Assembly (NCBI GenBank): GCA_945890485.1
Contig: CAMDCN010000014.1
Coordinates: 107,870-171,869, forward strand
Origin: Candidatus Sulfopaludibacter sp. SbA3
GTDB taxonomy: Bacteria; Acidobacteriota; Terriglobia; Bryobacterales; Bryobacteraceae
DNA length: 64,000 nt
Direction: 5' to 3'
Shown here: piece after piece, positions 50,829 through 60,200 of the stretch
How positions within the stretch are numbered: position 1 is the stretch's first letter
How the letters are laid out: each line of letters opens with the position of its first letter
The notes under the pieces: model-generated
The model's input: the letters and a program-made list of their open reading frames with translations, nothing else
Told to the model about the DNA's origin: nothing
The model's database searches: none
Translations under genes and position numbers: made by a program

Positions 50829-52169
50829 ATGATGAACCGGCGGGCGTTTCTGGCGGGGCTGACAGGGGCGGGGTGGGCGCAGGCTCGGCGGAGGCCGAAT
50901 GTGGTGCTGCTGTTGGCCGATGACTTGGGATATGGGGAGCTGGGTTGCCAGGGGAACCCGGAGATTCCGACGCCCCACATTGATTCAATCGCACGGAACG
51001 GGGTGCGATACACGAATGGTTATGCGACGGCGCCGTTCTGCATGCCGTCGCGAGCTGGGCTGTTGACGGGCCGCTACCAGACGCGATTTGGGCACGAGTT
51101 GAACGCGGTAGGACGGGCGAATTTGGACCCGGCGATTGGGTTGCCGGAAGGGGAGGTGACGCTGGGGGAGCGGCTGCGGAAGACAGGGTATGCGACCGGG
51201 GTGATCGGGAAGTGGCATCTGGGCGGGACGGCGAAATATCATCCGCTGCGGCGGGGATTCGACGAGTTTTTCGGGTTCCTGCATGAGGGGCACTTCTTCT
51301 TACCGCCGCCGTACGGAGGAGTGGTCTCTCATCTACGAAAGAACGAACCGCCCTATGACGCGGACAACCCGATGATGCGGGGGACAGCGGAGATTCAGGA
51401 GCGGGAGTATCTGACAGACGCTTTAGCCCGCGAGGCGGAACGCTTCATTGAGGGGAACCGTCAGCGGCCTTTCTTTCTCTATCTGCCTTGGAATGCGGTG
51501 CATAGTCCAATGCAGGCGACAGAGCCGTCGCAAAAGCGGTTCGCGGGGATTGGCGATGAGCACCGGCGGGTGTTTGCGGGGATGTTGAGCTCGCTCGATG
51601 AGGGCGTGGGACGGGTGCTGGGGGCGCTGCGGAAGCATGGCATCGAAGAGAACACGCTGGTGATTTTCCTGAGCGACAACGGGGGACCGACCGCGGAGCT
51701 GACGTCGAGCAATAAACCATTGCGGGGCGGGAAGGGGCAGCTATACGAGGGCGGGATTCGCGTGGCGTTTCTGATGCAGTGGAAGGGGCGATGGGCGGCC
51801 GGGCGGACAGTGGATACGCCGGTGATTGCGACGGACATCGTGCCGACAGTGCTGCGGGCGGCGGGGGTTCGCTATCGGGAGGGGGAGTTCGACGGGGTGG
51901 ATCTGGCAGGGAGGCAGAGAGAGCGTACTTTGTTCTGGCGGTATGGGAACAACATCGCGGTGAGGCAGGGGAAGTGGAAGCTGGTTCGGCAGGGGAACAC
52001 GAAGTTTGCGTTGTATGACCTGGAAAGCGACGTGGGCGAGGTACGGGACCTGGCCGGCGAGGCGCCGGAGCGAATGGCGCAATTGCGGACCGTACTAGAG
52101 AAATTGAACAGCCAGATGGTGCCTCCTCGCTGGGAGGCGGGGGGCGGAAAAGCCAAGAACGTGGGATAA
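50829..52169 (+). CDS. arylsulfatase-like sulfatase with Tat-like leader
   Basis: 446 residues. The leader NRRAFLAGLTGAGWA has the twin-arginine pattern. The metal site is LLADDLGYGELGCQG, and the formylglycine signature is CMPSRAGLLTGR with Cys71. FLSDNGGPT gives the second metal cluster. The C-terminus has the usual FALYDLESDVGEVRDLAGEAPE. It is exported and acts on sulfate esters of unknown type. The CotH-like gene follows 7 bp later. Confidence 0.92.
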   Translation: MMNRRAFLAGLTGAGWAQARRRPNVVLLLADDLGYGELGCQGNPEIPTPHIDSIARNGVRYTNGYATAPFCMPSRAGLLTGRYQTRFGHELNAVGRANLDPAIGLPEGEVTLGERLRKTGYATGVIGKWHLGGTAKYHPLRRGFDEFFGFLHEGHFFLPPPYGGVVSHLRKNEPPYDADNPMMRGTAEIQEREYLTDALAREAERFIEGNRQRPFFLYLPWNAVHSPMQATEPSQKRFAGIGDEHRRVFAGMLSSLDEGVGRVLGALRKHGIEENTLVIFLSDNGGPTAELTSSNKPLRGGKGQLYEGGIRVAFLMQWKGRWAAGRTVDTPVIATDIVPTVLRAAGVRYREGEFDGVDLAGRQRERTLFWRYGNNIAVRQGKWKLVRQGNTKFALYDLESDVGEVRDLAGEAPERMAQLRTVLEKLNSQMVPPRWEAGGGKAKNVG

Positions 52170-52176
52170 CGGGGAG

Positions 52177-54348
52177 ATGCGGTTTGGCGGATTGGTGTGT
52201 TTCCTCGTTGGCGCGGGGTTGGGATTGGCGCAGACACCACTGCCGCATTCGGCGTGGGGGCGGGACCAGGTCCACGAGATCCGGCTACGGTTTTCGCAAC
52301 CGGACTGGTGGGAGCGGCTAACGGCGAACTACCGGGGGACGCTCGAAGATGGGGAGTATCTCGAAGCGGCATTGGAGTGGGGGCCGCGTAAATTTGCTTC
52401 GATCGGGGTGCGATTCAAGGGCAACAGTACCTATCGCGTGAACAGCAGGAAGAAGCCGTTCCGCTTAAAGCTGAACGAATTCGTGAAGGGCCAGAAGATT
52501 GAGGGCGTGGGCGCGTTTAACCTTAACAATGCATTTGGGGACGCGAGTTTTGTAAGGGAGGTGGAGTACTACGAGTTGGCGCGAGCGGCGGGGTTACGAA
52601 CGCCAAGGTCCGGCTTTGCGGCGTTGTACATCAACGATGCGTACTGGGGACTTTACGGCCTGGGCGAGGTGGTGAACGACGATTTCCTGCAGAGCTATTT
52701 TGGAAGGGGTGAAGACAAGGGGAACCTGTACAAAGGAGATATTGGGGCGACGTTTGCGTATCTGGGACCGGACAAGGCGGCGTACAAGCGGGTGTGGGAG
52801 AAACAGACAAACGAGGATGCGGACGACTGGAGTGACCTGATTGATTTCTGCAAGTTGCTGAACGAAACACCGGTGAGTTCGCTGGAAGCAACGATGGCGG
52901 CGCGGATGGACATTGATAGCTTTCTGACGGCGATGGCGCTGGATAACGCGACAGGGAACCTGGATGGCTACGTCGGGATGGCGCAGAACTTCAATTTTTA
53001 CCGGCGACCATCGGATGGTAGATGGGTGTGGATGCCGTGGGATCCGAGTTTGGCGTTTGGAGCGTTTCCGGGAGGGCCGACCGGGTTGGCGGCGATCCAA
53101 ATGAGAGTCGACCAGACGGTGCCAACCGGGAGTTCGGCGACTTCACGGCCATTGTTTTCACGGCTGTTGAGCGTGCCGGCGTTTCGGGGGCGGTATCTGC
53201 AGATTTATGAACAGTTGGTGGCTCGAGTGGTGGTGGCGGAACCGGTGCTGCAGCGTATGGAGAAATGGCGCGCGATAATCCGGCCATTTGTGGCGAGAGA
53301 AACGGATCGGCTGACGACCCTGGAACAGTTCGACGGCGCGATGACGATTGCGGCGGGACCGGCACCCGGGTTGCGGCCGTTTGTGACGGGGCGCTTGGAA
53401 GCAGTGCGGAGCCAGTTGGCGGGATTTACCATTCCATCCGCAGGAACACTGGCTGTGACCGCTGGACAGCGGCAGATCGCCCTGGACACCAGGGGAATCG
53501 AAACGACATCGGGCTATTCGCTATTTGCGACGACGGAGAGCGGGGGCAACTGGCTGACAGTTTTGCCGACTGGAGGGACGCTGCCGGCAACCGTTCCAGT
53601 GGTGATGAATGCAAGCGGCTTGGCGGCGGGGGTGTACCGGGGAACCGTGACGGCACACTTGGCGGGGGCGGCGAATTCGCCGGTACGCATACCGGTGACG
53701 ATGTCCGTGGGGGGGCCGGAACTGAAGGAGATCGTGAACGGGGCGAGCTATGCCCAAGGCGCAGTGGCGCCGGGCGAGATCGTGACGCTGTTTGGAGCAG
53801 GGCTGGGCCCGGCGGCGCTGACGACGCGGGGGGTGAATGTGTTTTTCGACGGACGACCGGCGCGGGTGATTTATGCGCGGGCAGACCAAGTGGGGACCGT
53901 GGCGCCAATGGAGCTAGCTGGGCGGACCGTGACGGCAGTGCAGGTGATGTACCGGGGGCAACGATCGGAGAGCTTGATGCGGCCAGTGGCGGAAGCCGCA
54001 CCGGGGATTTTTACGGCGGGATCGGTGGGGAGTGGGCAGGGGGCGATTGTGAACGAGACGGGGACAGTGAACAGCGCGGCTGAGCCTGCGGAAAAGGGAT
54101 CTACGGTGGCAATCTATTTGACGGGGGCAGGGGTCACCGATGCCGCGGGTATGATTGCGGCTCCGGTGGCGGTGCGGATTGGGGGAGCGGAGACGGCGGT
54201 ACGATACGCGGGGGTGGCACCGGGGAGTATTGGCTTGTACCAAGTCAATGCGGTGGTGCCACCCGAGGTGGCGAGTGGCGCCACGCCGGTGGTGGTGAGC
54301 GTGGGCGGGGTGGCCTCCCAGACCGGGGTGACAGTAAGCGTGCGCTAG
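52177..54348 (+). CDS. CotH-kinase family protein with BACON-like and Solibacter C-terminal (TIGR03437-like) domains
   Basis: 723 residues. Signal peptide (about 1-18). The CotH-like kinase domain (about 30-330) has GVRFKGNSTYR, FNLNNAFGDASFVREVEYYEL, YGLGEVVNDDFL and, near 265-290, MALDNATGNLDGY and WMPWDPSLAFG. A BACON-like beta domain follows (about 425-505, SGGNWLTVLPTGGTLP). The last 215 residues (INGASYA-like start IVNGASYAQGAVAPGEIV, then FGAGLGP and GLYQVNAVVPPEV) match the repeat-rich C-terminal domain described in Solibacter. It probably phosphorylates or binds surface components. Confidence 0.85.
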   Translation: MRFGGLVCFLVGAGLGLAQTPLPHSAWGRDQVHEIRLRFSQPDWWERLTANYRGTLEDGEYLEAALEWGPRKFASIGVRFKGNSTYRVNSRKKPFRLKLNEFVKGQKIEGVGAFNLNNAFGDASFVREVEYYELARAAGLRTPRSGFAALYINDAYWGLYGLGEVVNDDFLQSYFGRGEDKGNLYKGDIGATFAYLGPDKAAYKRVWEKQTNEDADDWSDLIDFCKLLNETPVSSLEATMAARMDIDSFLTAMALDNATGNLDGYVGMAQNFNFYRRPSDGRWVWMPWDPSLAFGAFPGGPTGLAAIQMRVDQTVPTGSSATSRPLFSRLLSVPAFRGRYLQIYEQLVARVVVAEPVLQRMEKWRAIIRPFVARETDRLTTLEQFDGAMTIAAGPAPGLRPFVTGRLEAVRSQLAGFTIPSAGTLAVTAGQRQIALDTRGIETTSGYSLFATTESGGNWLTVLPTGGTLPATVPVVMNASGLAAGVYRGTVTAHLAGAANSPVRIPVTMSVGGPELKEIVNGASYAQGAVAPGEIVTLFGAGLGPAALTTRGVNVFFDGRPARVIYARADQVGTVAPMELAGRTVTAVQVMYRGQRSESLMRPVAEAAPGIFTAGSVGSGQGAIVNETGTVNSAAEPAEKGSTVAIYLTGAGVTDAAGMIAAPVAVRIGGAETAVRYAGVAPGSIGLYQVNAVVPPEVASGATPVVVSVGGVASQTGVTVSVR

Positions 54349-54351
54349 GCC

Positions 54352-54534
54352 TCACTCGAGGGGCCAATGGCCCAGGACGGCGCGGATGGTTTCGACGTAT
54401 CGGCGCTCGGCGCGAAGCCGTTCCTGGCACTCAGGGCAGTGCTGCAAGTGGAAGAAGAGTTCGTTTCGGGATTCGGCCGGCAGACGACGCAGGGCCAACA
54501 GTTCCAGCAAATCCTCGGCGGGGTGCTCGGACAT
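54352..54534 (-). CDS. 60-residue zinc-finger (anti-sigma-like) protein
   Basis: 60 residues. HLQHCPECQERL gives a His-x3-Cys-x2-Cys motif like the zinc-binding ZAS/zf-HC2 modules of anti-sigma factors, after a helix LLELLALRRLP. It lacks the membrane helix and sensor of a full anti-sigma factor, and no sigma factor gene adjoins. It converges on the CotH gene (3 bp apart) and is preceded by a 206-bp non-coding region, the longest in the window. Confidence 0.65.
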   Translation of the reverse strand: MSEHPAEDLLELLALRRLPAESRNELFFHLQHCPECQERLRAERRYVETIRAVLGHWPLE

Positions 54535-54740
54535 TCAGAGTGACGTGGGGGAATGACGAGAACTTTCTCATAGGATTACTCCTAGTTGTCGACTTTTGTC
54601 GCTCCGCACGCTGCGGCTCGCACGACTCGGGCCAATTCCCGAGTGAGCGGATCTCCGCGACACCATGATCGGCTGGGACGAAGGGGAAACCGCGAAAAGT
54701 GAGTGAGAACCGACCAGAAGCCGAAGGTGGGTGTGCGACT
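54535..54740. other. non-coding stretch with inverted repeats, upstream of the zinc-finger gene
   Basis: 206 bp. It holds TAGGATTACTCCTA (5-bp stem, near 54575-54588) and a perfect 7-bp stem with a 6-nt loop at 54625-54644 (ACTCGGG with CCCGAGT). No convincing -35/-10 pair or T-run is seen. It probably contains the promoter of the zinc-finger gene and the end of the FMN oxidase transcript. A small RNA is possible but unsupported. Confidence 0.4.
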
Positions 54741-55910
54741 TCAGGCGGAGCGGGTGGTCAAGCTAGCCTTGTTGATCTCCGCGATGGAGCGTTTGCCGCA
54801 CTGTTTCATGATGAGGGTGAATTCAGTCCGGAGAAGGTCGATGACGCGCTCAACCCCAGGTTGGCCGAACGCGGCGAGGCCCCAGACGTAGGGGCGGCCG
54901 ACGCAGACGGCATTGGCGCCGAGAGCGAGGGCTTTGTAGATATCGGTGCCGCGGCGGAAGCCGCCGTCAATCAGGATCGTCATTTTGCCGCCGACGGCGT
55001 CGACGATTTCGGGGAGGCATTCGATGGTGCCGCGGCCGGATTCCTCGGCGCGGCCGCCGTGGTTCGAGACAACGATGCCGTCGACTCCGCATTCGAGCGC
55101 GAGGCGGGCGTCTTCGTGCGTGACGATGCCTTTGATGAGCAGCTTCATCTTGGTGGATTTGCGGAGTTGGCGCACGAAGTCCCAGGTGAGGGCAGCGTTG
55201 GAGTTGGAGATGCCAGCCATGTTAATACCGGAGAACATCGGTTTGCGTTTATGGAAGCCGCCAGGGGCCGGGTCGTGGCAGACGACACATTTTCGGGAGT
55301 CGAGGAGCTTGGCGCGGGAGAGGGTTTCCGTGTTGCGCCCGGCTTGGGAGTCGACCGTGAGAGCGACAACGGGACAGCCCGCGTCTTCGGCGCGGCGCCA
55401 GAGACGATCGGCGATCTCGGGTTTGCCGGTGGTGTAGAGCTGATACCAGACGGGGCGGCCAGCGGCGGCATTGATGGCTTCGACGCTGGTATTGGCATTC
55501 GTCGAGAGGATCTGCATGGTCTGCCTGGCAGCGGCGGCGCGGGCGACGGGCAGTTCGCCTTCGGCGTGGAAGGCTCCGGAGTTTCCGATGGGGGAGAGGA
55601 GGAGCGGGAACTCGTGACGAGTGCCGAAGAGATTGACGGACGTATCGACTTTTGAGATATCGATGAGGCGGCGGGGCCGGAGCTGATAGCGGTCGAAGCC
55701 GGTGCGATTGGCGTGGAGCGTGGCGTCGCCGACGACGCCGGTTTGCAGGTAGCCGAAGTGGGCCGGAGGGAGGGCTTGGCGGGCGGCGGCTTCGAAATCG
55801 AAGACATTGATGGCGTCTTCGGGTTTGGCGATGATGGCGGGGGAGGCCTGGGAGTAGAGGGGGCTGGCAGCTAGATATTGAAGGAATGCGCGGCGGGCGT
55901 GGAGAGGCAT
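54741..55910 (-). CDS. FMN-dependent alpha-hydroxy acid oxidase/dehydrogenase with Tat-like leader
   Basis: 389 residues from the ATG at 55910. The leader ARRAFLQYLAAS has the twin-arginine pattern, suitable for exporting a flavoprotein folded in the cytoplasm. The FMN_dh barrel has LLSPIGNSGAFH, VVALTVDSQAG, LLIKGIVTHEDA, the catalytic-His motif VVSNHGGRAEES and ILIDGGFRRGTDIYKALALGA. It oxidises lactate, glycolate, mandelate or a similar acid. The lipoprotein gene lies 22 bp upstream on the same strand. Confidence 0.88.
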   Translation of the reverse strand: MPLHARRAFLQYLAASPLYSQASPAIIAKPEDAINVFDFEAAARQALPPAHFGYLQTGVVGDATLHANRTGFDRYQLRPRRLIDISKVDTSVNLFGTRHEFPLLLSPIGNSGAFHAEGELPVARAAAARQTMQILSTNANTSVEAINAAAGRPVWYQLYTTGKPEIADRLWRRAEDAGCPVVALTVDSQAGRNTETLSRAKLLDSRKCVVCHDPAPGGFHKRKPMFSGINMAGISNSNAALTWDFVRQLRKSTKMKLLIKGIVTHEDARLALECGVDGIVVSNHGGRAEESGRGTIECLPEIVDAVGGKMTILIDGGFRRGTDIYKALALGANAVCVGRPYVWGLAAFGQPGVERVIDLLRTEFTLIMKQCGKRSIAEINKASLTTRSA

Positions 55911-55932
55911 GGGGGCGAGTATATCGCCAAAT

Positions 55933-56574
55933 TCAGTAGGGGACGAGGTCGGGGTTGATGCCTTTGCGGATGAGGACGCCCCAGTCGATGAGCTTGTCCT
56001 TTTCGAGATTGAAGTGGGAACAGCGGTCCAGGAAGTGGGCGACGGCTTTGCGATGGCCGAGGTCGACGAGGGGGCGGGCGAGGTCCATGGGGATGGGGCC
56101 GTGGGTGAGACGGTCGGAGCCGGGGGTGTTAGTGGAGGCGAGGAGTTCAGCGACGGCGGTTTTGGAATCGTTGCGGCTGAGGGCAATTTTGCCGAGAGTT
56201 TGGTGGGCGAGGAAGATGGCGTCGCCATAGCGGGGGTGGCCGGCGAAGTGGGGGATGATTTTGATGAGGGCGCGGGCGTGGGCTTCGGCGGCTTCGAGTT
56301 GGTTGGCGGCGTAGGCTTGGCGGAGGGCTTCCGGGAGGCCGAGGAAGCGGTCGGCTTCGTCGGCGCTGGCCAGGAGTTCGGCGAGGGGACGGGCGGCGAG
56401 GGCGGCGCGTTCAGCGTCTTCGGCTGCTTGGGCTTTCGGAGGGAGAGGTTGGGGCTTGTAGGGTTGGCGGGCGGCCAGTTCGGCCATGGTGGGTTGGCCT
56501 TCTTTGGGCGGGCCGTCGGTGCAGGCGGCGAGGCAGAGGGCGCAGAGGAGGAGGGCGAGGCGACTTTGGACCAT
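55933..56574 (-). CDS. TPR-like helical lipoprotein
   Basis: 213 residues from the ATG at 56574, which gives a lipobox LAAC (Cys18). The mature part is Ala/Leu-rich helices (about 50-205), including QAYAANQLEAAEAHARALI and RPLVDLGHRKAVAHFLDRC, consistent with TPR/Sel1-like repeats. The function is unknown. It probably shares a transcript with the FMN oxidase downstream. Its start codon lies within the operator-like palindrome of the divergent toxin-antitoxin pair. Confidence 0.65.
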   Translation of the reverse strand: MVQSRLALLLCALCLAACTDGPPKEGQPTMAELAARQPYKPQPLPPKAQAAEDAERAALAARPLAELLASADEADRFLGLPEALRQAYAANQLEAAEAHARALIKIIPHFAGHPRYGDAIFLAHQTLGKIALSRNDSKTAVAELLASTNTPGSDRLTHGPIPMDLARPLVDLGHRKAVAHFLDRCSHFNLEKDKLIDWGVLIRKGINPDLVPY

Positions 56575-56604
56575 GGTCAAATGACTATGGTCTAATTTAA
56601 CCAT
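56571..56604. promoter_or_regulatory. tandem inverted repeats overlapping the antitoxin start (autoregulation site)
   Basis: Two overlapping palindromes: CCATGGTCAAATGACTATGG (56571-56590, one mismatched pair) and ATGGTCTAATTTAACCAT (56587-56604, outer ATGGT/ACCAT arms perfect). They cover the lipoprotein start on one strand and reach the antitoxin start at 56603 on the other. Phd/YefM-family antitoxins bind such sites with the toxin to repress the operon. Confidence 0.6.
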
Positions 56605-56851
56605 GGAAGAGATCGCGATTTCGAAGTTCAAGGCGACGTGCCTGGCAGTGCTGGAGCAGGTGCGGGTGACCGGGAAGCCGGTGCGGGTGACGCGGTTTGG
56701 GAAACCGGTGGCGGAGGTGTTGCCGGTGGGACAACCTAGTTCCAAGAAGAGGGTGCTCGGCGGGATGCGTGGAAGAATTACGGGCGATTTGAAGGAACCG
56801 CTCTTCACCGCCGAGGAGACGGCCCGGTGGGGCGAGGAACCGAAGCGTTAA
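56603..56851 (+). CDS. vapB: Phd/YefM-type antitoxin of a VapBC-like pair
   Basis: 82 residues. The N-terminal Phd fold is visible as AISKFKATCLAVLEQV, TGKPVRVTRFGKPVAEVLP, the pattern of prevent-host-death antitoxins that dimerise and bind DNA. The C-terminal tail (about 50-82) is disordered and charged, the usual toxin-neutralising part. The stop overlaps the toxin start (TAATG). Confidence 0.88.
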   Translation: MEEIAISKFKATCLAVLEQVRVTGKPVRVTRFGKPVAEVLPVGQPSSKKRVLGGMRGRITGDLKEPLFTAEETARWGEEPKR

Positions 56852-57249
56852 TGGCCGGTTTTCTGCTCGATACGCATATCTGGCTTTGGATGTCGATCAC
56901 GCCGCAACGTCTGAGCAGAACGGTGATGAGGCGTTTGGAGAATCCACGCGCTTCTCTATGGGTTTCTCCGGTGAGTCTTTTTGAGGCTGAGGCAGCGCAC
57001 CGGAGAGGGCGGCTGGAAGACATCGGCAATTTCAGCGACTGGGTGAATGATTCCTTCGAGCGGTTCCAAATCCGCTCGGCGGATCTGACTCGTGAGGTGG
57101 CCATGGAGGCGCGTTCCTATAAGTTGCCCCATGGCGATCCGGCGGATCAGATGATTGTTGCCACTGCACGTGCGTACGGCCTGGTTCTCGTGACCGATGA
57201 TGCGCGCATCATCGAGAGCCAAGCCGTAGCAACACTACCGAATGGGTAA
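56851..57249 (+). CDS. vapC: PIN-domain ribonuclease toxin (VapC family)
   Basis: 132 residues from the ATG at 56851, coupled to the antitoxin. The PIN acidic quartet is Asp7 (FLLDTHIWLW), Glu45/Glu47 (VSLFEAEAA), Asp96/Asp99 (HGDPADQMIVATA) and Asp116/117 (LVTDDARI). It is a magnesium-dependent RNase that cuts RNA such as tRNA when free of antitoxin. All active-site residues are intact, so the toxin is likely functional. Confidence 0.92.
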   Translation: MAGFLLDTHIWLWMSITPQRLSRTVMRRLENPRASLWVSPVSLFEAEAAHRRGRLEDIGNFSDWVNDSFERFQIRSADLTREVAMEARSYKLPHGDPADQMIVATARAYGLVLVTDDARIIESQAVATLPNG

Positions 57250-57257
57250 GCGGTTGT

Positions 57258-60200
57258 TTAGAACTGCAGGTTCAAGCCGAGCTTCAGGAAGCGCGGCAGG
57301 TTGCCCTGCACGGGGTTCAGGCGGCCAAAGGCGGCGTTGGTAACGTCGACCGAGGCGATGTTGGTGAACCACGGGCGGTTCAGGGCGTTCACGGCTTCGA
57401 AACGGAACTGAAGCTTCAGGCGTTCCTTAATGGGGAACCACTTGGTGATGGAGGCGTCCCAGTTCTGGTAGCCGGGGACGCGGACATTGCCGAAGAGGAG
57501 GGGGAAGCTGCGGAGTGTGAATGGTTCCTGCACACTGACGCGGCGGCCGGTAGCGGGGTTATTCCAGAGGTCCGTATTGAACCACTGGCCCATCGTGGGG
57601 TTCTCCAATTGAGCGCTGCCGGGGGCGACTTGATTGGCGTTGGGGTAGGCGATGTTCCACCCTTTCATGTAGGTGACATTAGCGTTGAGTTCCCAGCCGC
57701 CGATGAGGAAATTGCCGACGCTGTTCACGTTGTTGGCGAAGCGGCGGCCTTTGCCGAAGGGCATTTCCCAGACGCCGACGAGGTTGAATTTCCGCGGGAT
57801 ATCGATCTGGCCAGCAGACTGTTTTTCCAACTTCGAGCTGGCGGGGTCGCCGACGTTGAAGTCCTGGATGTTGCGGAAGCTGACCTGTTCGAGAGTCTTG
57901 GCGCCGGTGTAGCTGGCGAGGAAGGTGAGACCGCCAGAGAAGCGCTTGGAGGCTTTGATTTGAATCGCGTCGTAGCGCTGGCGGCCGATCGGTAGATTGG
58001 CCACGGTTAATGGGGTGAACTGCGGGAAGGTGAAGAGGAGAGTCTGCCGGGTGATCGTGGCACCATTGAGAGCGGCATTGTTGGGAACCAAGCCCCGCAT
58101 AGGGTTGGGCACCTGGGCGTTGTAGTAGGCGTTGTCGATCACTCCAGCCGGGGTGCGGCGATTCAATTCGTTGGTCGGGATAAAGTTTGCGTTAGAATTG
58201 ACCGGCAGTTTCCGGGTTTGATTTCCAACGTAGGCAACTTCGACCAGGACGCCACCAGGGAGCTCCCGCTGGACGTCGAAAGAATATTGTTGCGAGAAGG
58301 GCAGCGGACGTTCCTGCCAGTTGACAGTGAGGCCCTGGCCGAGGAAGCTGGCAGCGCCTTGGGAGTTACCAATGGCGTCGAGCAATCGGCCACCGGCCTG
58401 ATTTGTAAAGGCGTTCGTGAGGGTCACCGCTGGTGTGAGATTATTCACCGTCGTGACCGCGTTGGTGCGCTGGCTGTAGCCTTGATTCACGCCAAAGGCG
58501 CCCTGGCCAAGCACAAAGAGGCCGTAGCCGCCACGGATGACCGTTTTGTCGCCGATGCGGTAGGCGAAGCCGGCCCGCGGGGCGAAGTTGTTCTTGTCCG
58601 GAGCGAAAGACCCTCGGGGCGCACCACCTACATTGGCGAACTGCACGGCGCCTTTGAGGTTGAGTCCAGCGGCCTGGGTGGCGATGGGGCTGGCGGCATT
58701 AAAGTCGAGCGACTGGACCATGCGGTCGTAGCGTTCGTAGGCCGGAGATTCATAGTCCCAACGTAAGCCAAGATTCAAGGTCAGGCGATTGCTCACTTTG
58801 AAGTCGTCCTGGAAGAATCCCGCATAGAAGTAGTGGACAAAGGCGGGGTCGATATTGCGGTCGACGAAACCCGAGGTGGGGTAGCCGAGGAGCATGGTGG
58901 CCAATTCGTTGCCAGAAGTGGCATCGGCGCGGTTTGAAATTGCCTGCGTCCAATTCTTGCCGAACTCGTACTGGCCGGAAGCCAAGCCCGGGTTCTGCGT
59001 GTTGTCGTTGTAGCGGCGCATTTCAATGCCGAATTTCAGGAAGTGGCGGCCGACGACCTTGTTGAAATTGGGCTGAAGCGTATAGACATCGTTGGCCTCC
59101 GCACTGACAATTCGATCGGCACCAATGGCCTGGTACGCGTTGCCCGTGAAATTGAAGCGGGGGAAGGCTAAGCGGGTGAACTGTGAGACGAGGGCAGGGT
59201 CGAAGCCGAGTTGGCGGGGATCGTACCCTGCGCCGAAGGTATTTCCACCCGAAGCTTCCCAACGGTTGAGTCCGACGCGAAGGTCAAAGGTGGTAGTGGG
59301 ATTGAGGGTGGAGGTCCAGTTGAAACCGATGGTCCGTCCATTGCGGCGAAGCGGCGCGTTGCCAGTGGGCTCGGCCGGGTTCGCTTGGCTCGGATCCTGA
59401 ACGAAGACGAGACCGCGATATTCGCTAAAGGGGTTCTGTCCATAGCGGAAGTTGGTGTTATTCTTCGAATTCACTTGGAAGTCGAGCCGGCCTGACCACT
59501 GGTCGAGGTCACCGATCCAGCGTGAAGGATACGTATAGTTCTGGACGAAGCCCGGGCCGACGCCTTGGGAAGTCGGGGTAGGCAGGAACTTGACGACCGC
59601 GGCGGCAACCGGGTTGATGCGGTTGGTCGGAATACGATTGCCGGGGAAAGGCTGACGGGATCCATCCGCGATCGTGGTGAGCGGATCGTAGATGAGAACG
59701 GCCGCATTCTGAGCATTGCGAAGGGTGGAGAAATCGCCGCTGCGCCAGTCCGTCAGAGGTACGGTGGCAACGCCGGGATCGGCGGAGCGCTGGCGCATAG
59801 CTTCGTAGGCCAAAGTCCAGAAAAGCTTATTACGGCCGTCAAAAACCTTGGGTACCAGGATCGGTCCGGAAAGGAAGAATCCATAAGCGTTGATGTTGTT
59901 TGGCGGCTTTGGCCGGCCGGCAGCATTCAGCTCGGTCTGGTTGGCGTTGAGCTTGTCGTTCTGGAAGTATTCGAAGAGATTGCCGTGGAACTGGTTGGAA
60001 CCCGACTTCGTGACGATCGTCACGATACCGCCGCCGGTGCGGCCGTATTGAGCGTCGTAGGTATTCTGAAGAACCTTGAATTCCTGCACGGACTCCATGG
60101 TGGGTACGTTCATGACCGTGCGGCTGGTGCGGACGTTGGACATGCCGTCCATGAGCACTTCGTTTTCACCGCTACGGCCGCCGTTGACGGAGAAGCCGGT

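Noticed and set aside
51445..52275. A 276-codon minus-strand frame across the sulfatase and CotH junction
   Set aside because: Pro/Ser/Arg-rich shadow opposite two well-supported genes.
54699..55655. A 318-codon open frame on the + strand, opposite the FMN oxidase
   Set aside because: The minus strand encodes a clear FMN-dependent oxidase with all family motifs. The + frame is a low-complexity Gly/Ala/Asp-rich shadow caused by GC-rich codon structure.
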